Shown here piece by piece: positions 19,035 through 54,198 of a stretch of DNA of 64,000 bases (within the stretch, counting starts at the first letter, position 1; the number at the start of each line of letters is the position of its first letter). Source of the DNA: Brachyhypopomus gauderio (lineage: Eukaryota; Chordata; Actinopteri; Gymnotiformes; Hypopomidae); the NCBI RefSeq assembly GCF_052324685.1, contig NC_135225.1, positions 6,484,193 through 6,548,192 of the forward strand. Reading direction: 5' to 3'. Made by a program: the position numbers and the translations under genes. The notes beneath the pieces are model-generated. The model was not told the DNA's origin and ran no database searches. It worked only from the letters and a program-made list of their open reading frames with translations.

Positions 19035-22000
19035 ATCAAAGATGCTGATTGATGCAGTCTTACCTGCTGTGCCTGGAGTAAGGGCTATGGTTTTGACACC
19101 TTTTTTTCCTTAACTGCCTCATGTAGGGAAAAATCCCTTCCTTGAATCAAATATTGATCCAAAATGAAACTGTCTCACTTGATTAAGATATTTTTTATTT
19201 CTCTATGCTTTGTGGGTTCTTGTTAAAATACAGTTGTAATATTTTATACAAACACTGTGCAAATTGGGAAAGTAGGTGAAAAGCGCTGGATTATTTAATT
19301 ATTATTTTTATTAATATACTGTTTTGTACTGTATGAATCCTGTATGAATGCCTCACACTCCATTTAATATGTTTGATGTGTTAATGCTTTTGAATGTAGT
19401 GCTTTGGCAGGGTTATGATGAATTAAGCTTTTGGAGTTTAATTAAATTTAATTAATTATAAGTAAAATGGCGTTTTGCCATAATTGTTTTGTGCCTTTAT
19501 TAGGGGTTATTAAGTTGCATCCACACAATAGTTGCAATTTGCAGTCTTTTGAATAGCTTTACATGTAATATATACATATTATCTCTGCACATGTGCTAGG
19601 TTACATGTTAGTACACGTTAGCTCACGTGTATGATTCGAAAATACAAATACAAGTCATGTGATGGGAACTAATATCATGTAGGACCCCCCCCCCCGCCCA
19701 GCCCAGCAGAGTATGGAAACTCAACATGGCATCATTTTGACAAGTGGACGGAAGACATCTGGAATGATGTTGAGCCATGTCATTTGGACAGCCATGTGGT
19801 ATTTGAAGGTGCAGGATCTCTGGTGCCTCGAACATCTTTTTTATGCTCATTTGGGCTGAAGTAGGCCACACCATTTGACAGAATTCTCCAGAAGGCTTCT
19901 ATTGCCGAATCTGGATAACTTGGGCCCAATGGCATGGTGTATCCTGCATTTGCAATTACATTTTTAGGTGTAGCAGTGGACACAACCCATGCCAATAAAC
20001 ACCCCAGACCAGTATGGAACCACCACCAGCCTACACAGTGCCTTGTCGACAACTGGGGTCTATGGCATCATGGTTCCATGACTCAGTGGCACCATGACTC
20101 AGTGAGTCACACCTCATGTTACCAGTCCTCTAGGGTCCAGTTAGCAACCTTGTGAGTTGTCCCTATGGGACATGCATGTGGAGCCAGAGTTTTTTTTTTT
20201 TTTTTTTTTTTTTTGCATGAACAATTCTTGCAAAATGCTAATAATCACATTCATTAACCACTCATGGGTAGCCACTGTGCTGTCCACTGTGGGTGGTAAT
20301 GTCTTCTGTGACGTATTCCTGGTACACGTGACCCTGTGGGTTGAGGAATGTTAAATACCTACACAGGTAATTTGTAAATGGAATGTACCATCTGTCCGGC
20401 ACCCATCATCATGCCTCGGTAGAACTCTGATAATTCACGTCACATTGGCGTTGTCAAGCCCTCTCCTGACCTAACACCATAATCAATTTTACATACTGCT
20501 ATTCAATGACGTTTGGCATGTGGAAAATATCTATTTACGTAACAACGAGTAGAGGCAGGATGCAAATGTGGAACATCTATTTTGGGAATTCTCATTATCT
20601 TTATACTAATCCATGGTGACACAACCTGAAGACAGAATAAAAACTGCCGAATATAAAGAAATGATACAGAGCAAAACCACTGCATAGGAAAAGCAAAGAG
20701 AGACTCGAAGAGGAATTCAGTATCCAGCAAAATTAGATAAAGTGAGATGTGAATGTATATACACGGGCAAATTAGGGCGAAAAACGATACGTAAATAATA
20801 AAAGGCTGGAATAACAAAAGCATTAGACGGGGTGGGAACTAAACCGAACATAAATAAATAAACATATAATGTACAATGGGCAAATAGAGCATAATATCGA
20901 AAAATCGTTTTCGTTAAACCTCTGTAAGCATTTATTGGGTTAGTCAATTTCAGGACCATGGACAGAGCATCGCCTCACACACAACTTTTGGAAGGATGTA
21001 TAATATTCCGAAATGCCCTAGACTAGATTGATTTTGTGTAAACTGGTATGTTGGTGTTCTGTTCGTTGTGAAATAACGTGGATGAAATTAACAAACGGAT
21101 ATAGCCCAACTTCATGACTTTATAGACTTGATAACCTGTGTTACTTGTGTGTTAAGCATCCCATTTCGATGGTTTTGGACTGCAATTGTCTTCGGTAATC
21201 ATAGTCTCTTCTTACATTTGAATATATATAGATATATGTTATTTTTGTTTGTTTGCAACTTAGCTTATAAAACGTGTCGGCGTACAACGTTGACGGTTAT
21301 AGAGACGATAGTGTAATTTTTAGTTAAATTGTGGGTAATCGACGACAATTTTCTGGGGTATGGTTACGTGAAGACTTCGGATAGTCATACAGCATTATGC
21401 TGCAGGAATGAATCAAAATGAGTTTACGCAGTACAGGACAAAATAAGCTCGGCATTCATCACACGGATACAAGTCAATACCATTCTGCCTAAAATCCAAA
21501 AGGTTGTCATGAAATTCACTTCATTTACACATTTGGAAAGTTTTTGTCACCGAAAACATTACCAGTTATCACATATTGTCGACTTGCGATAAAAAGACAG
21601 ATACAGGCGAGACAGATATACGGCCTCTAAACATATCTGTGCCAATTGGGTCCCACGCTTCCAAAAAGTCACATCAGTATTTTGTCAAATGACTTTCAAA
21701 AGAAAACAAAAAGAAATATATAATTATTTTACAGGAAATAATATATATAGTAATTCATTAATGCTAAAGTGTTAGGGACATCTAGTGGGCTTTTATTCTT
21801 TGGCATCTTTGGCATAAACGTAGACAGGGTTACGTGCAGCGGTTTGACTCACAGTTTATCTGTTTGTTTTGTTGACGTCACTCAGACTGTTGGTCTAATT
21901 CAGACAAAACACGGTCGGCCATACCTTCATACCGCGATAGGCAACTTGTGCATAGTTAGATAGGACCAGTAGATGGCAATATTACTGTACAAGTGTAGGC

Positions 22001-22880
22001 TATTATTCTAACGTTTGTTATTTGTTCATTTATTTAGATATTAAAGAATAATACAGTATTTGGCTACAATTTAGTCGATCTCATTTACTGGCTTTTATTA
22101 TATTTTTGCATTTAATTTAATCATTTTAGCTGTTGACAGTACCTGGACTGTTTTGCATATCAAGCTTCAAGACATTTTATTCTAGACAAAAAGTGACAAA
22201 AGGAAAATAGCGTTTAACATTCTCAGCTGATAAATGCTTGAACTAAAAAACAACTGCAGCTGTAGATGTATATAATGGAAGCCATTACTTGAGGAGAATA
22301 TTTGACCTGATAATGTTAAGTCAGCGTAAGTCAGTGGTTACAAGCACACACAGTAGTCTGCATATGAACATACAATGTTAAACAAAAGGCTACATATTGT
22401 GCCATTACATAGGACTCTGCAATAAATACAGAACAACAAATATGGTGGAAAGATTATCATAAGGCAAAAAGATGTGTAATGCAAATATATGTGCAAAAGT
22501 ACAGGCTATACACTGCTGCTAACTGCATAAAATCATGGGATATTGAATCATAACAGCAACATATGAAGAGCAGATAAAATTAATTATTATGGGCTACCTG
22601 GTGCTACACTGTAAAATAAACTGATCAGACAAATTTTGTTAATAAACATTAAACATCTAGTATTTGAAAATACCAATAGCTATAGGTAAATATCTAGGCC
22701 ATACAAAAACGGCACTTTCTAAAACAGGTTGGATGCGCAGTATGCTGATTAAAAGATCGAATGGACACCTTGCAATCTGTGTCGTAGACATCATATAGGA
22801 CGTCCACTCCGACGTGACAGGTTAGACTACCTGATAATAATCTCCACAGATGCGACAACCGGAGCTGCGGTCTGAATCCA
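19035..22880. other. pcgf6-nt5c2 intergenic space
   Basis: There is no supported gene. INA and RPEL1 occupy this slot in human, but I see no intermediate-filament rod or phosphopentose epimerase exons. It holds an unclassified repeat (about 19620-20510), a T homopolymer (20190-20214) and AT-rich sequence. Minus-strand frames at 20503-20959 have no recognisable motif. Confidence 0.55.
19620..20510. repeat. Unclassified dispersed-repeat-like segment
   Basis: This block differs in texture from its AT-rich surroundings, with a C run at 19686, short direct motifs such as ATGACTCAGTG near 20078-20105, and relatively GC-balanced sequence. Overlapping stop-poor frames on the minus strand (19623-20052) show no known domain. 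It looks like a decayed mobile element, but I could not find ends or target duplications. Confidence 0.3.
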
Positions 22881-23420
22881 GCCAGTGCGCGCATGCGCAG
22901 TGTAGAGACTTGTGCAGCCGCGTATTCTTCGCCAGACTAGAGACGAGAGGAAGGTGCGTATGCTAAGCTAGCGGCGCAGAGGGATACGCGGCGAATTTAA
23001 GGGCAGAACCGGCGCGGACGTTCAAGACGGGTACCGGGTTTTATTCAGCCCGTTTAAACGTGTCGAACGACATATGTGTGATGCTACCGTGAATCAGGGA
23101 GGTTAATCGAGCCGCGACAGGAAGCGTCAGGCTAGCCGACTAACGGACGCCGCGACGGAACCGAGACAGCAAGTTGGCGTCGACGTTGGCTAAGTTAACG
23201 GACCGCGGCACGGTCGGTGCAGCCCGCTCGGTCCCGCATGCCAATATTAACTTCACTAACTTTATACGCGTCTGGCTCGGCCAACTTTTGCGATATTTTG
23301 CGGACATAAATGACCTGGCGCGCTGTTTGTGTCGGCGGCTAACAAGGTCAGCAGCAGAAAGTTGGCGAAGCGGCAGCAGATTTATCGACTGGTAATCTGA
23401 GCCGCGTTAAAATAATCCAC
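22880..23420 (+). promoter_or_regulatory. nt5c2: CpG-island promoter and probable non-coding first exon of nt5c2
   Basis: About 540 bp of CG-dense sequence lies upstream of the nt5c2 start exon. CGCGCATGCGCA at 22888-22899 is a perfect match to the NRF1 palindrome consensus. Donor-like sites (for example AAG|GTGCGT near 22952 and CTG|GTAATC near 23391) could end an untranslated exon 1. The start exon has its own acceptor (CTACTCAG before 24342), so at least one 5' non-coding exon is required. Confidence 0.65.
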
Positions 23421-24341
23421 ACTTTTAAAATAACAATAATCCACACTTCAGCGTGGCGAGTGTGAGGTTAATTTACCTGCCCTGGCTATCTTCACGTCGT
23501 GGTATATATTAGGTTAAAGTGATGATGCCCTTGTTTGCTAGCTCGGCTGATGTGAGGGTGCAGATGTGCGTGGTGATCACAAAACGGGATTATAATCCGT
23601 CCAGTTCCAGATTAGTAATCTGTAATATGGCGTGTCTGTCACCTGTTTCTCTAGTTGGCTTCATTTTACTGATTTTTACGGTTCCAGTCACACGTGATAA
23701 CGTTGAAAAACAAATCAGGCGAATTGTTATAGTTTGACGCAGTTAAATAAAGTACCTCGGGGATTTATTTAAATAAACGTTCTTCATGATTAAATATTAC
23801 CATTTGAAAAAAGCTATTTGACCCTTATTATCGTATTGAGTAAACAGAGCAAGACGCGTTTACTATTTATTTATAGATAACTATAAAGGGAAAATCCTAA
23901 TCTAACGAGTTAAGGAATGGGTCCTTGAAACGATGTCTGTTGTCCTTGAAGTAGAATTTAAAAGTTAGAGAGGAATGTCATTTTACAACATGTCAGTGTT
24001 ATGCTAGACGCAATTCCAGAAATAACAATATTCTGTTAACAATAATCGATTCTTACTGTTTTTAAAAGATATTAAAAGTAATATAAAGTAATACCTGTCT
24101 TCTGTTGTTTGGTAGTAGCAACAGAATGAAGCTATTATAACTTGGACACTATACATGAAGGATCATCTTTTGAGATCCCAGAGGTGTTTTCAAGCCTAGT
24201 TAAAAGTCCATTTTCAATACTTGAATTTCAGTTTTATCTTTATTAGCCTCATCATTATGAATAATGACAGTGTTCATTTAGTTTATATTTACCTTTGCCT
24301 AGTAATATCAATTGTATAATCATGGATAATTTTCTACTCAG

Positions 24342-35118
<10,777 letters not shown>

Positions 35119-37760
35119 GCAGGTCGTAGATTCAGAGTCAAGTGCGTGCAGGTCTTCTGTATATATGGTTACAAAGAAACCAGTTTGTTCATCATGGCGT
35201 TTATAAGCCATAAATCAGCTATATACATAAAATAAAATGATTATTATTTTTGTTGTCTATTCCAAATCCGGTTATATTTTTAGAACTTTGTTTAGTAAGT
35301 ACAATAAGCTTTGAGGTGCCTTCTGTTGTTCAGGCTTCGTTTTGTAAGAGATTCACTTTGGATGCCCATAGTGGAACCCTCGCCAACCAAACTCCTCCTT
35401 GTCACACGCGAGAAGGTCGAGTTCCTTTGCAAACAGAGCCGTGCTTCTCTGAGTCATAACATGCAAATGTTCCGGTTTGTGCGAATGACTGGTTCTGTAA
35501 CTTGTTACTATGCCGTTTGCATGATTGTGAGGGATCAAATGCAGTATTTTTTAGCCTAGCTTTAAAACGTAGCTGCATGCAGTGGCCTTAGGTTACATGT
35601 AACGAGTGATGCTATTTTGAGCCTCCAAATTATAACCATTGTGCATGATGACAATTATTGCGAGATTCCTCACCCCATTGACCAGAGCCGTCCGTAAACA
35701 GTGTTGACTCATGATGAAGCCTCTCCTAACCAATTTTCCACAAGCGTTCACTTTCCTTGTGGAAATAAGCTCGTACAGTACAGCCTGTATCTTGCTTACT
35801 TTGTTCATCGTTTCCATTATAGGAACGTTTTGCAACGTTTTGTACTATTACCTTTACGGTTCTGTTTTATATTTGGTTAAATTTGTCTTGAAAGTACGGT
35901 TTTTGTCCAAGAAGCTGGACGTAGATTACAATCGACAACTGTTATATGCATCTGAGATGAATACAGCCACTCTGCAACTGCACTAGACTGGCAACTGTAT
36001 CAACATGAATATCTTCGCAGCCGTTACAGAGGAGTTTGTGGTATTTGATCTCTGCATGCAGATTTAAGACTGTTTTACTACGCAAACAGCAGAAGAGATC
36101 TTGGGCCACTGAACCTGTGTGTAGCTATGCGCAGTACTGGGGCTTGCTAAGACTTGCCCAGACGGTGGAGCTGGTGTCCACGTTGCAGCTTCAGTATTTA
36201 CATTTTTGCTGTAAAATTGCTGTATTCTCGTTATAGTTCTTTTACTTGAATGCTTACTTGTGACTGGAAATGTATTGCTTGAACACTGTAGTCTGTGCCA
36301 TCCCGTACTGTAACGATAAGAAGTGAGAAGCTCTACCTTTAGTGAGATTCGCTGTTCTGACCTCCAGCGTGTCGAGGACGTTAAATGTGGACCAAAGGAA
36401 TAGAAACCGATCCGTCCTGCAGCATTTCCTGGCTGCTGTGTTAAAGTATACATATGATGTTCCTCTTACCAAACCCTGTGTCATATATTGCTATTCCCAC
36501 AGGATACTGCTTGTAGCACGTCCATTCAGGTTTTACAGATGTAAAGTCACCCTAATCATCATGCTAAAATGATAACAGGGCAAAATATTATGTAAGCAGC
36601 ATGTATTTGTTTGGATTGAGTGGCAATGTTTACTTTGACTGTATGACTGGATGGTGTTGTCTTGTTCCTGTCTATTGCTTTGATATGTTAACATGCTGTA
36701 CTGTTTAACATAGACCTACAAATGGATATTGTCTATTCACCCTTACACAATCTGAAAATATACATGTTCTGAAATAAGAGGATTTCCCCCGCTTGTTCTG
36801 AGGTAGCAGGTGTATATTCAGAACTAAAGACGGCTTGGTTTGATGCCTGTGCATGAGATCACTAGGTCCACACCTGACATACTAATTCATGAATGGTTTT
36901 GTCATGTACAGGAAGTGTACAGTATTTGAGAGAACACTGGCTTCCCTTTGATTCCTGGAGTGACTGAAATGTCTTTAACTTTGTTATCTTTCCACCAGAT
37001 TATTTTTAACCTGCTATATGTGAGCATAAGAAGTGTGATCTCTCTATGCGGAAAAGGACATGCTTTTGTGGGAAGATCAAAATGTGGTTCACCATTTTAC
37101 ATTCTGATTTGTTTGCTGATTTCTAATAGATTACTGTGCAAACAGGGAGACTGAGTTTCTGCCCCCACCCAAAAGTTATTTCTCATCAGACATGACCCAC
37201 TATGCACAGCCTCAGTTCATCAAGGGAATTTGCCTGTTTCTGAATAGTGCCATCACCCAGGAGTCACTACAGAAGCTCCCCCCAGTGAGGGGGAAATGAA
37301 GAATGACAATTTTGATATGAACGTTATTTCTGTGTCAGATTACACATGGTGAGTACAATCACCTAAATGTGCTTCACTTGACCACAGATTCTGAAGCGTG
37401 TGTGCCATCTGTAAGCTGACGCTGCCTATGAGATGTAAAACATCAAATGTGCACTCAAGTTGTAATTATGTTGCTTCAATATGTAGATCTGTTATGTTGA
37501 TTCAACCTAGTGATACTGTTGAGTCATAAGACATGAGGCTCACAGACTGCACACATTTAAAAGACTGAAGATTAGGTGGTGGCCTGTAATTGTGGTTCCC
37601 TTATTTTCTTATTTCTTGCTTTTTCAGTGTTTGCATATGTGTTAGATTTTCACTAGCTTTATTTTTCCATAAGAAACTGAAAAAAAAGGAAGAATCATGG
37701 ATGACATTTCTAATCTGTAATTTTACTGTAGAAATAAAGCCATTTTCCCTCCTAGGTTCT
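35119..37760 (+). other. nt5c2: nt5c2 3'UTR with two candidate poly(A) signals
   Basis: AATAAA lies at 35231-35236, about 110 nt past the stop, and again at 37733-37738. The near site would give a short transcript and the far one a ~2.6 kb 3'UTR. No other gene is visible between them. Confidence 0.5.
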
Positions 37761-40748
37761 GGCTATTGTTATTGTAATTGTCACAGTTTTGTGCAATGTT
37801 GCATTTTAAACAGTGTATTTGGCTAATAGTGTGTCTTATGGAGAGCGCTGTGTGTGCTGTATCACCACCTGGTGGCATTGCAACCAAACACTACTTTCAT
37901 TCCTATACGTTTTTCACACATGGTGTTTGCTGGGGTTTTTATTCTTTTCTAAACATAATTATCTAGGTCTTTTTGGAATCATGATAGTGTGGGACACAGG
38001 GACACATGCCGTACAGAGCCAAGTAGCCCATCTACACCTCTACATGTCTTCATTTTGAGCACTTATTGTTTCTTAGTTCATCAAATCTGATTTTGGAATG
38101 TAAGAATGCTTGGAGTTCTGCTGCAAACTACAGTGTCCCCTGTTTTGTTTGTTTTCCTTCAAAATTGTTTTTTAAAATGTAGAAAAATACATATCAGTCT
38201 GGTATTCTGTGAATAAAAATTGCAAGCAGTTGTCAAAACAATTCTTTTATAATAGTGCATATATATATATGCAGATGATATAGTATTTTCTTGTTGATAG
38301 TTTGTAAGTATACAATACAATGCTCTATTCTCAATGCCTTTACAGTATTTTTTATAGACATTCAGGATTCTGAATAGCAGCAATATATGATGGACTTTGA
38401 ACCATATCTTTGAGCACCACATTTCTGTAGAAGTGTCCTCTGTTCTAAGGCAGGCCATTATATTATAATCTGTCAAACACCTCCGAGAAAACATTTCTTC
38501 TGCAGTATGGAGACTTAAATATGTAGTTTGGAATACATTATGCTTTGTAACAGGAATGCTTATATAATATGTGAATGACCTATGGGTTTTAACATTTTAT
38601 CAGTAAAAAACTATTTCAGCACATTCTCATCATATACTTTGTTCTACTCTATCTGTTGCTATTTGTCCATTTACTGTCCCCAAAAGCACTTGATAATGAG
38701 TTATATGGGTTATTTATGGTCCTGATTGTCCCTGCATAACAGATACACTATTGCACTTGCAGGTTGCTACATATATACTTCTGAGACCCCAGTTGTAACC
38801 CATGATATCTGTATAGAGTACTCTTCGAACATAAGCCCTTGAATATTTTAAGTATTACTTACAAAATGATGAAATACCAAACTAAATACCAAGGTAAACA
38901 GACCTTCAAAATACTTAGGTACACACAAATAATAAATACAGATGTAACAGGTTGTGAGGAAATGCTACAAGTACCTTTTCCCATATGAAGTCCAGCAATT
39001 CCTGCTGTGCTTGATATAATTAGACTTTAGCATGTTAAAATGTGACATGAAGAATGGACATCGCATGTTACACACACCCATGAGTCCATCCCCGCCAGTG
39101 ATGATTAAGTGGTATATTTTTAACTCATTCTGACGCTTTGTGAAAATGTTTCTCTTGCATTCTAAATTAAACAAAAATATATAAATATTTCAAACACAAA
39201 ATCAAAAGCATATTGTTAACAGAAACATGTTACGGTATGAGATCACCACTTCACCGTAAAATATGACACTGTACCTCAGTTTGCAGATGTTAAAAAAGAC
39301 TTAAATGGCCGTCACATGTAAACATACTGAATGCCTTTGTACTGAAAATGTTTTACACAGTACTTTCGTATGCATGTAAGACACTTGCAGGCTATAAACA
39401 GGCAAACCTTGGTAGAGGTTTGCTTCATAAATATAACATTTGTTGCTATTGAGGAGATGAATGCGCTTGTCAGGTTTATGAGTTTGATATCATTATCCCC
39501 AAATTTATCAATACAAGTAGATTGATCATGTTTTAATACTACATCCTTCTGTCTTTGATCAAGAGACTCCCCGGTTCTAGTCTCGCAGAAGACCAAACAG
39601 CATCATCTCACAGGCTGACTGCTATCAAAGGTCTGGATGGTTAAGCCATTATCCTCTTATTTCTGTAGAAAATGCATAGGGGTTTGCCTATGATAAGGCA
39701 TGCATGCATTCAAATGCCCTGCATACACAGAATTAAAGAAGGACTCAGAAAAGGGTGAATCTGAGCTCCTAGTGTATAAGTAAGTCATAAAGACATGCTC
39801 TCCCTCCATACCTGCTTGCTCAGAAACGCTGATCTATCTCCCTGATTTGTATGATACATGAATGATATTTCAGGTCAAAATAGCTTACAAAAGACATTTT
39901 TAAAATAAAAAAGGTTAAGCAATGAAACAGTTTCCCAAAAGGTGTTATCTTTCTTTGTCAATACTGAATAATTATTTAGATTAATTAATTGTTTGCTCTA
40001 AGTTTAAAAATTACCCCATCAAGTATCATATTATAAAACAGAATTCATCCTGCCACCCCCCCCCCCCCCCCCCCCTTGCTTACACATACTTTAGAGCACT
40101 TATAGTTTTGTTCTAACCAAAAGAACAAATCTGAGGTAAGAAATGTGATTAATGACAACTTGAAACGGTTCCACTTAAGATTGGAGTTGCGCGTACAACC
40201 AAAATGACAAATGAATGCCACCCTAGGAGTCTTGTACCATCTCGGTATGCTTATCCTTACACGCCATCCGTCACTGTCAAAGTCGACATTTACACTGCGT
40301 TAGTGCTCCTGCCGTTTCTTGGCAGCTCTGTGGCAATCTCTGGTATTGAGGAGTCCATGTTTCCCCCTGGTGAGAGAAGTTGATGTGGCAGGAAGAGTCA
40401 TTCTGTTGAAATACGAGTCAGAGTGACGCCGAACAGTGCTGCGGCCATCTTGAAGCCCTGTTGTTTCTCTGTTGTTTGATACAAATGCAGTGTGACTAGA
40501 ACATGAATGAATGAGCAGGGTAGATGAGGCCTGCGTTTCCTTGGCCATCCACTACCACATAATTACCACATCCCATCACGTGGTGGGTGGATTTCACTGG
40601 CGCCCTCTTATACACCGTACGGTCTACAATTGTAGAAAACCAGAGGTTTCGTTTGATCCCAAAATAAGTTGCCTCATCAAAGCTTCCCACTGGGGGGGGG
40701 GGGGGGGGACACCTCACTGAGTCTCAGCTCACCTCGCTGGTGCAGCTG
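37760..40748. other. Tail-to-tail space between nt5c2 and cnnm2; probable cnnm2 3'UTR at right
   Basis: There are no coding exons. Two homopolymers are notable: C20 at 40056-40075 and G17 at 40692-40708. The right part is expected to be cnnm2 3'UTR (minus strand); I could not place its poly(A) signal convincingly. Confidence 0.45.
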
Positions 40749-51897
<11,149 letters not shown>

Positions 51898-52200
51898 GTT
51901 GACAGTGGGCAGATTTTACTGAATGAAACTCGGACGCAACAATCAGAGAGACCCGGAGTCCGCCGTCATCTTTACGACCTGTCTCACGTTAGGTGATAAA
52001 GCTGCCATTACTCACCCCTGTCTCACTGCCTCTGCGGCGCGGCGACACGCCAGCGCGCCCTACGTGAACGCTGCTGTTATTTCCACGCCAGACGTCCGCT
52101 GACAGACGTTTGTTTTAACCAATCAAAAATAACATCCACCGATGAGGGCGGGAACAACTTGAAATCGCAGCAAATTACGTTATTCGGAAGGTCTAAAATA
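51898..52200 (-). promoter_or_regulatory. cnnm2: cnnm2 promoter / 5'UTR region
   Basis: CpG-rich sequence lies immediately upstream of the cnnm2 start (51950-52090), with a CCAAT motif at 52119-52123 and a GGGCGGGA GC box near 52147. There is no clear TATA box. Confidence 0.5.
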
Positions 52201-52693
52201 AGGCGGTCCTAACATCGCAAATTGGGTTGAGAACTTTTCAAATGACAAATCGGTGGGCAAAATGGGAGCCCCCCCAAAATATGGGAGCTGTTTTAACAGG
52301 CCAATAGTATCATATAATACTTACGAAAGAGTGACAAATTAATTTTGTCATTTATGTAATTATATAGACTAAATCAACCTGATATATTTTAACCATTCAC
52401 GTTCTAGTCAATTCCCTGTGTATAACACAGTGCTATGGACTAAAACATTGCATAATTCTGTAAGCATATCTTCCCCCATTACTAACAAATGATTCAACTT
52501 AAGCCTTTCATGATCTATGTCAGGTGTGTTTGAGCAGATACCATATGGCGATCCCAGCACTGGAACTGACGAACTCTTAAGCTATGTAGTTCAATATTTA
52601 GTTACATTTCGATTACTTATGCCGTTTTAGATTTCTTTTTTTGCATGTTTTAGGCTTTTTATACAATACACAATATTGGATCAGCGGCTTCTC

Positions 52694-52737
<44 letters not shown>

Positions 52738-54198
52738 TAATTAATAGGTATTTTAAAATGTTAAATGTCTTCTTTCAATCATCTTTTAAAGGTGTGTTCT
52801 CACTGTTTAAGGGTTAAACGACTGCTGGGAATCTTTGTGACTTTAGATATTTTCTTTATAACAACTTGATCTGTAGGTGGAGCCAAATCCATTACACTAC
52901 CACGAAGAAATATTCACGGTAGTAATAAGTTAGTTGCAGCATAAACTTTCGAAGAGAAACAACATTTTCAGTATTATTGGTGTAGGTTTTTTTTTTTTTT
53001 TAACATTTTTTGTAGACAAGAATGCAAATGTGTCAATTCGGTGTATACATGTCATGAGCTGGCATATTTCACACAAAAATGCATGTCCAATATAAATGTT
53101 GCAAGATGCCCAATATAACTATGAGAAACAGTTTTGAAGTTTAACAATTTTGAAATTCCTTTTCAATTCTATCACTGAGAAAGTTTTGCTCTGGCAAACA
53201 AATAATTAAGAGTTTCTTGGGGTTTCGTGAGTTTTTCTATCAGAGTTTTCTAAATCGTTCTTCCAGCAATTCTGTAACTAAAGCAGAAAGGCTCACCACT
53301 TTACTTTTATGTTTACACTGTGTTCCACAATACAGGATGAGATGAACTGAACATTCCTTGTTTTTATTCTTATATTCACCAGCTCCAAAAATTAGAATAT
53401 AATCATTTTCCTCTTTAGCACTAACCTACAGCAAGGCTACGGCTTTAAGATCCATGTGCCATTTGGACAATCAAGGTCCTTTTAAACATAACAAAATATA
53501 AGGTACATGTATGGACATAATGAATTACCCTATGCAGTTAGTTTCTCATATTCCTAAACTAGTGTTTGTCTAAAAGCACACGGAGCTTTTAGAGATAAGT
53601 GAAAACCTTGTCATGTAACCCAAAGGTTCCTGGGAGTAATCATCAAGGCTACTTTCTAGGTTAGACATCTGCTTGGCCTTGATGAAGTGCTGCTGATATT
53701 ACACGTGGGTGAGGTTATTACACGTCCTATTGCACTCCAGTAAAGAATTAACAATAAATCCAAATATTAAAAGAATGTTACAATGATTATACAAAAAGAG
53801 ATTTATTTATTAAAAATGAAAATAATTTAACTTGTAAAATATGTAAAACAGTCATTTATACAGACATCTTTTTAAGTACATTTTATTCAACACTGGCACT
53901 CACCAGTTTTCATAAAAGCAATTTGCTCTGATTCAACTGGCTACTGAGTACAATTGCAATAATTAATCAACAATGTGGAAAACAAGTTAGATGAGACTTA
54001 ATGACTCGAGAGGTTATGAGGAGAGTCCTCAAGACACACCTGTTACATCTTTAGAGTGAAAAACACATTGATAAACAAAACTCATTAGATGCTTGTCATG
54101 AAGAGTGCTGAATGGACTGAACAATGAATGAGAATAAAAACAAAAAAATAAGCTGCAGTTCCAAGACAAATATGTCAAAGACCCAGCTTGACAGTGAA
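52200..54198. other. cnnm2-borcs7 interval, no gene seen
   Basis: AS3MT lies in this slot in human, but I see no methyltransferase motifs or exon-like frames. A (TTA)n microsatellite occupies 52694-52732. The rest is AT-rich unique-looking DNA, and the right end should be borcs7 3'UTR. Confidence 0.55.

Noticed and set aside
20503-20959. Hydrophobic minus-strand frames suggesting a membrane protein
   Set aside because: Apparent hydrophobicity comes from AT-rich sequence; no splice or family support.
52200-54198. Search for as3mt exons
   Set aside because: No methyltransferase motif or exon chain was seen, so no gene is claimed.
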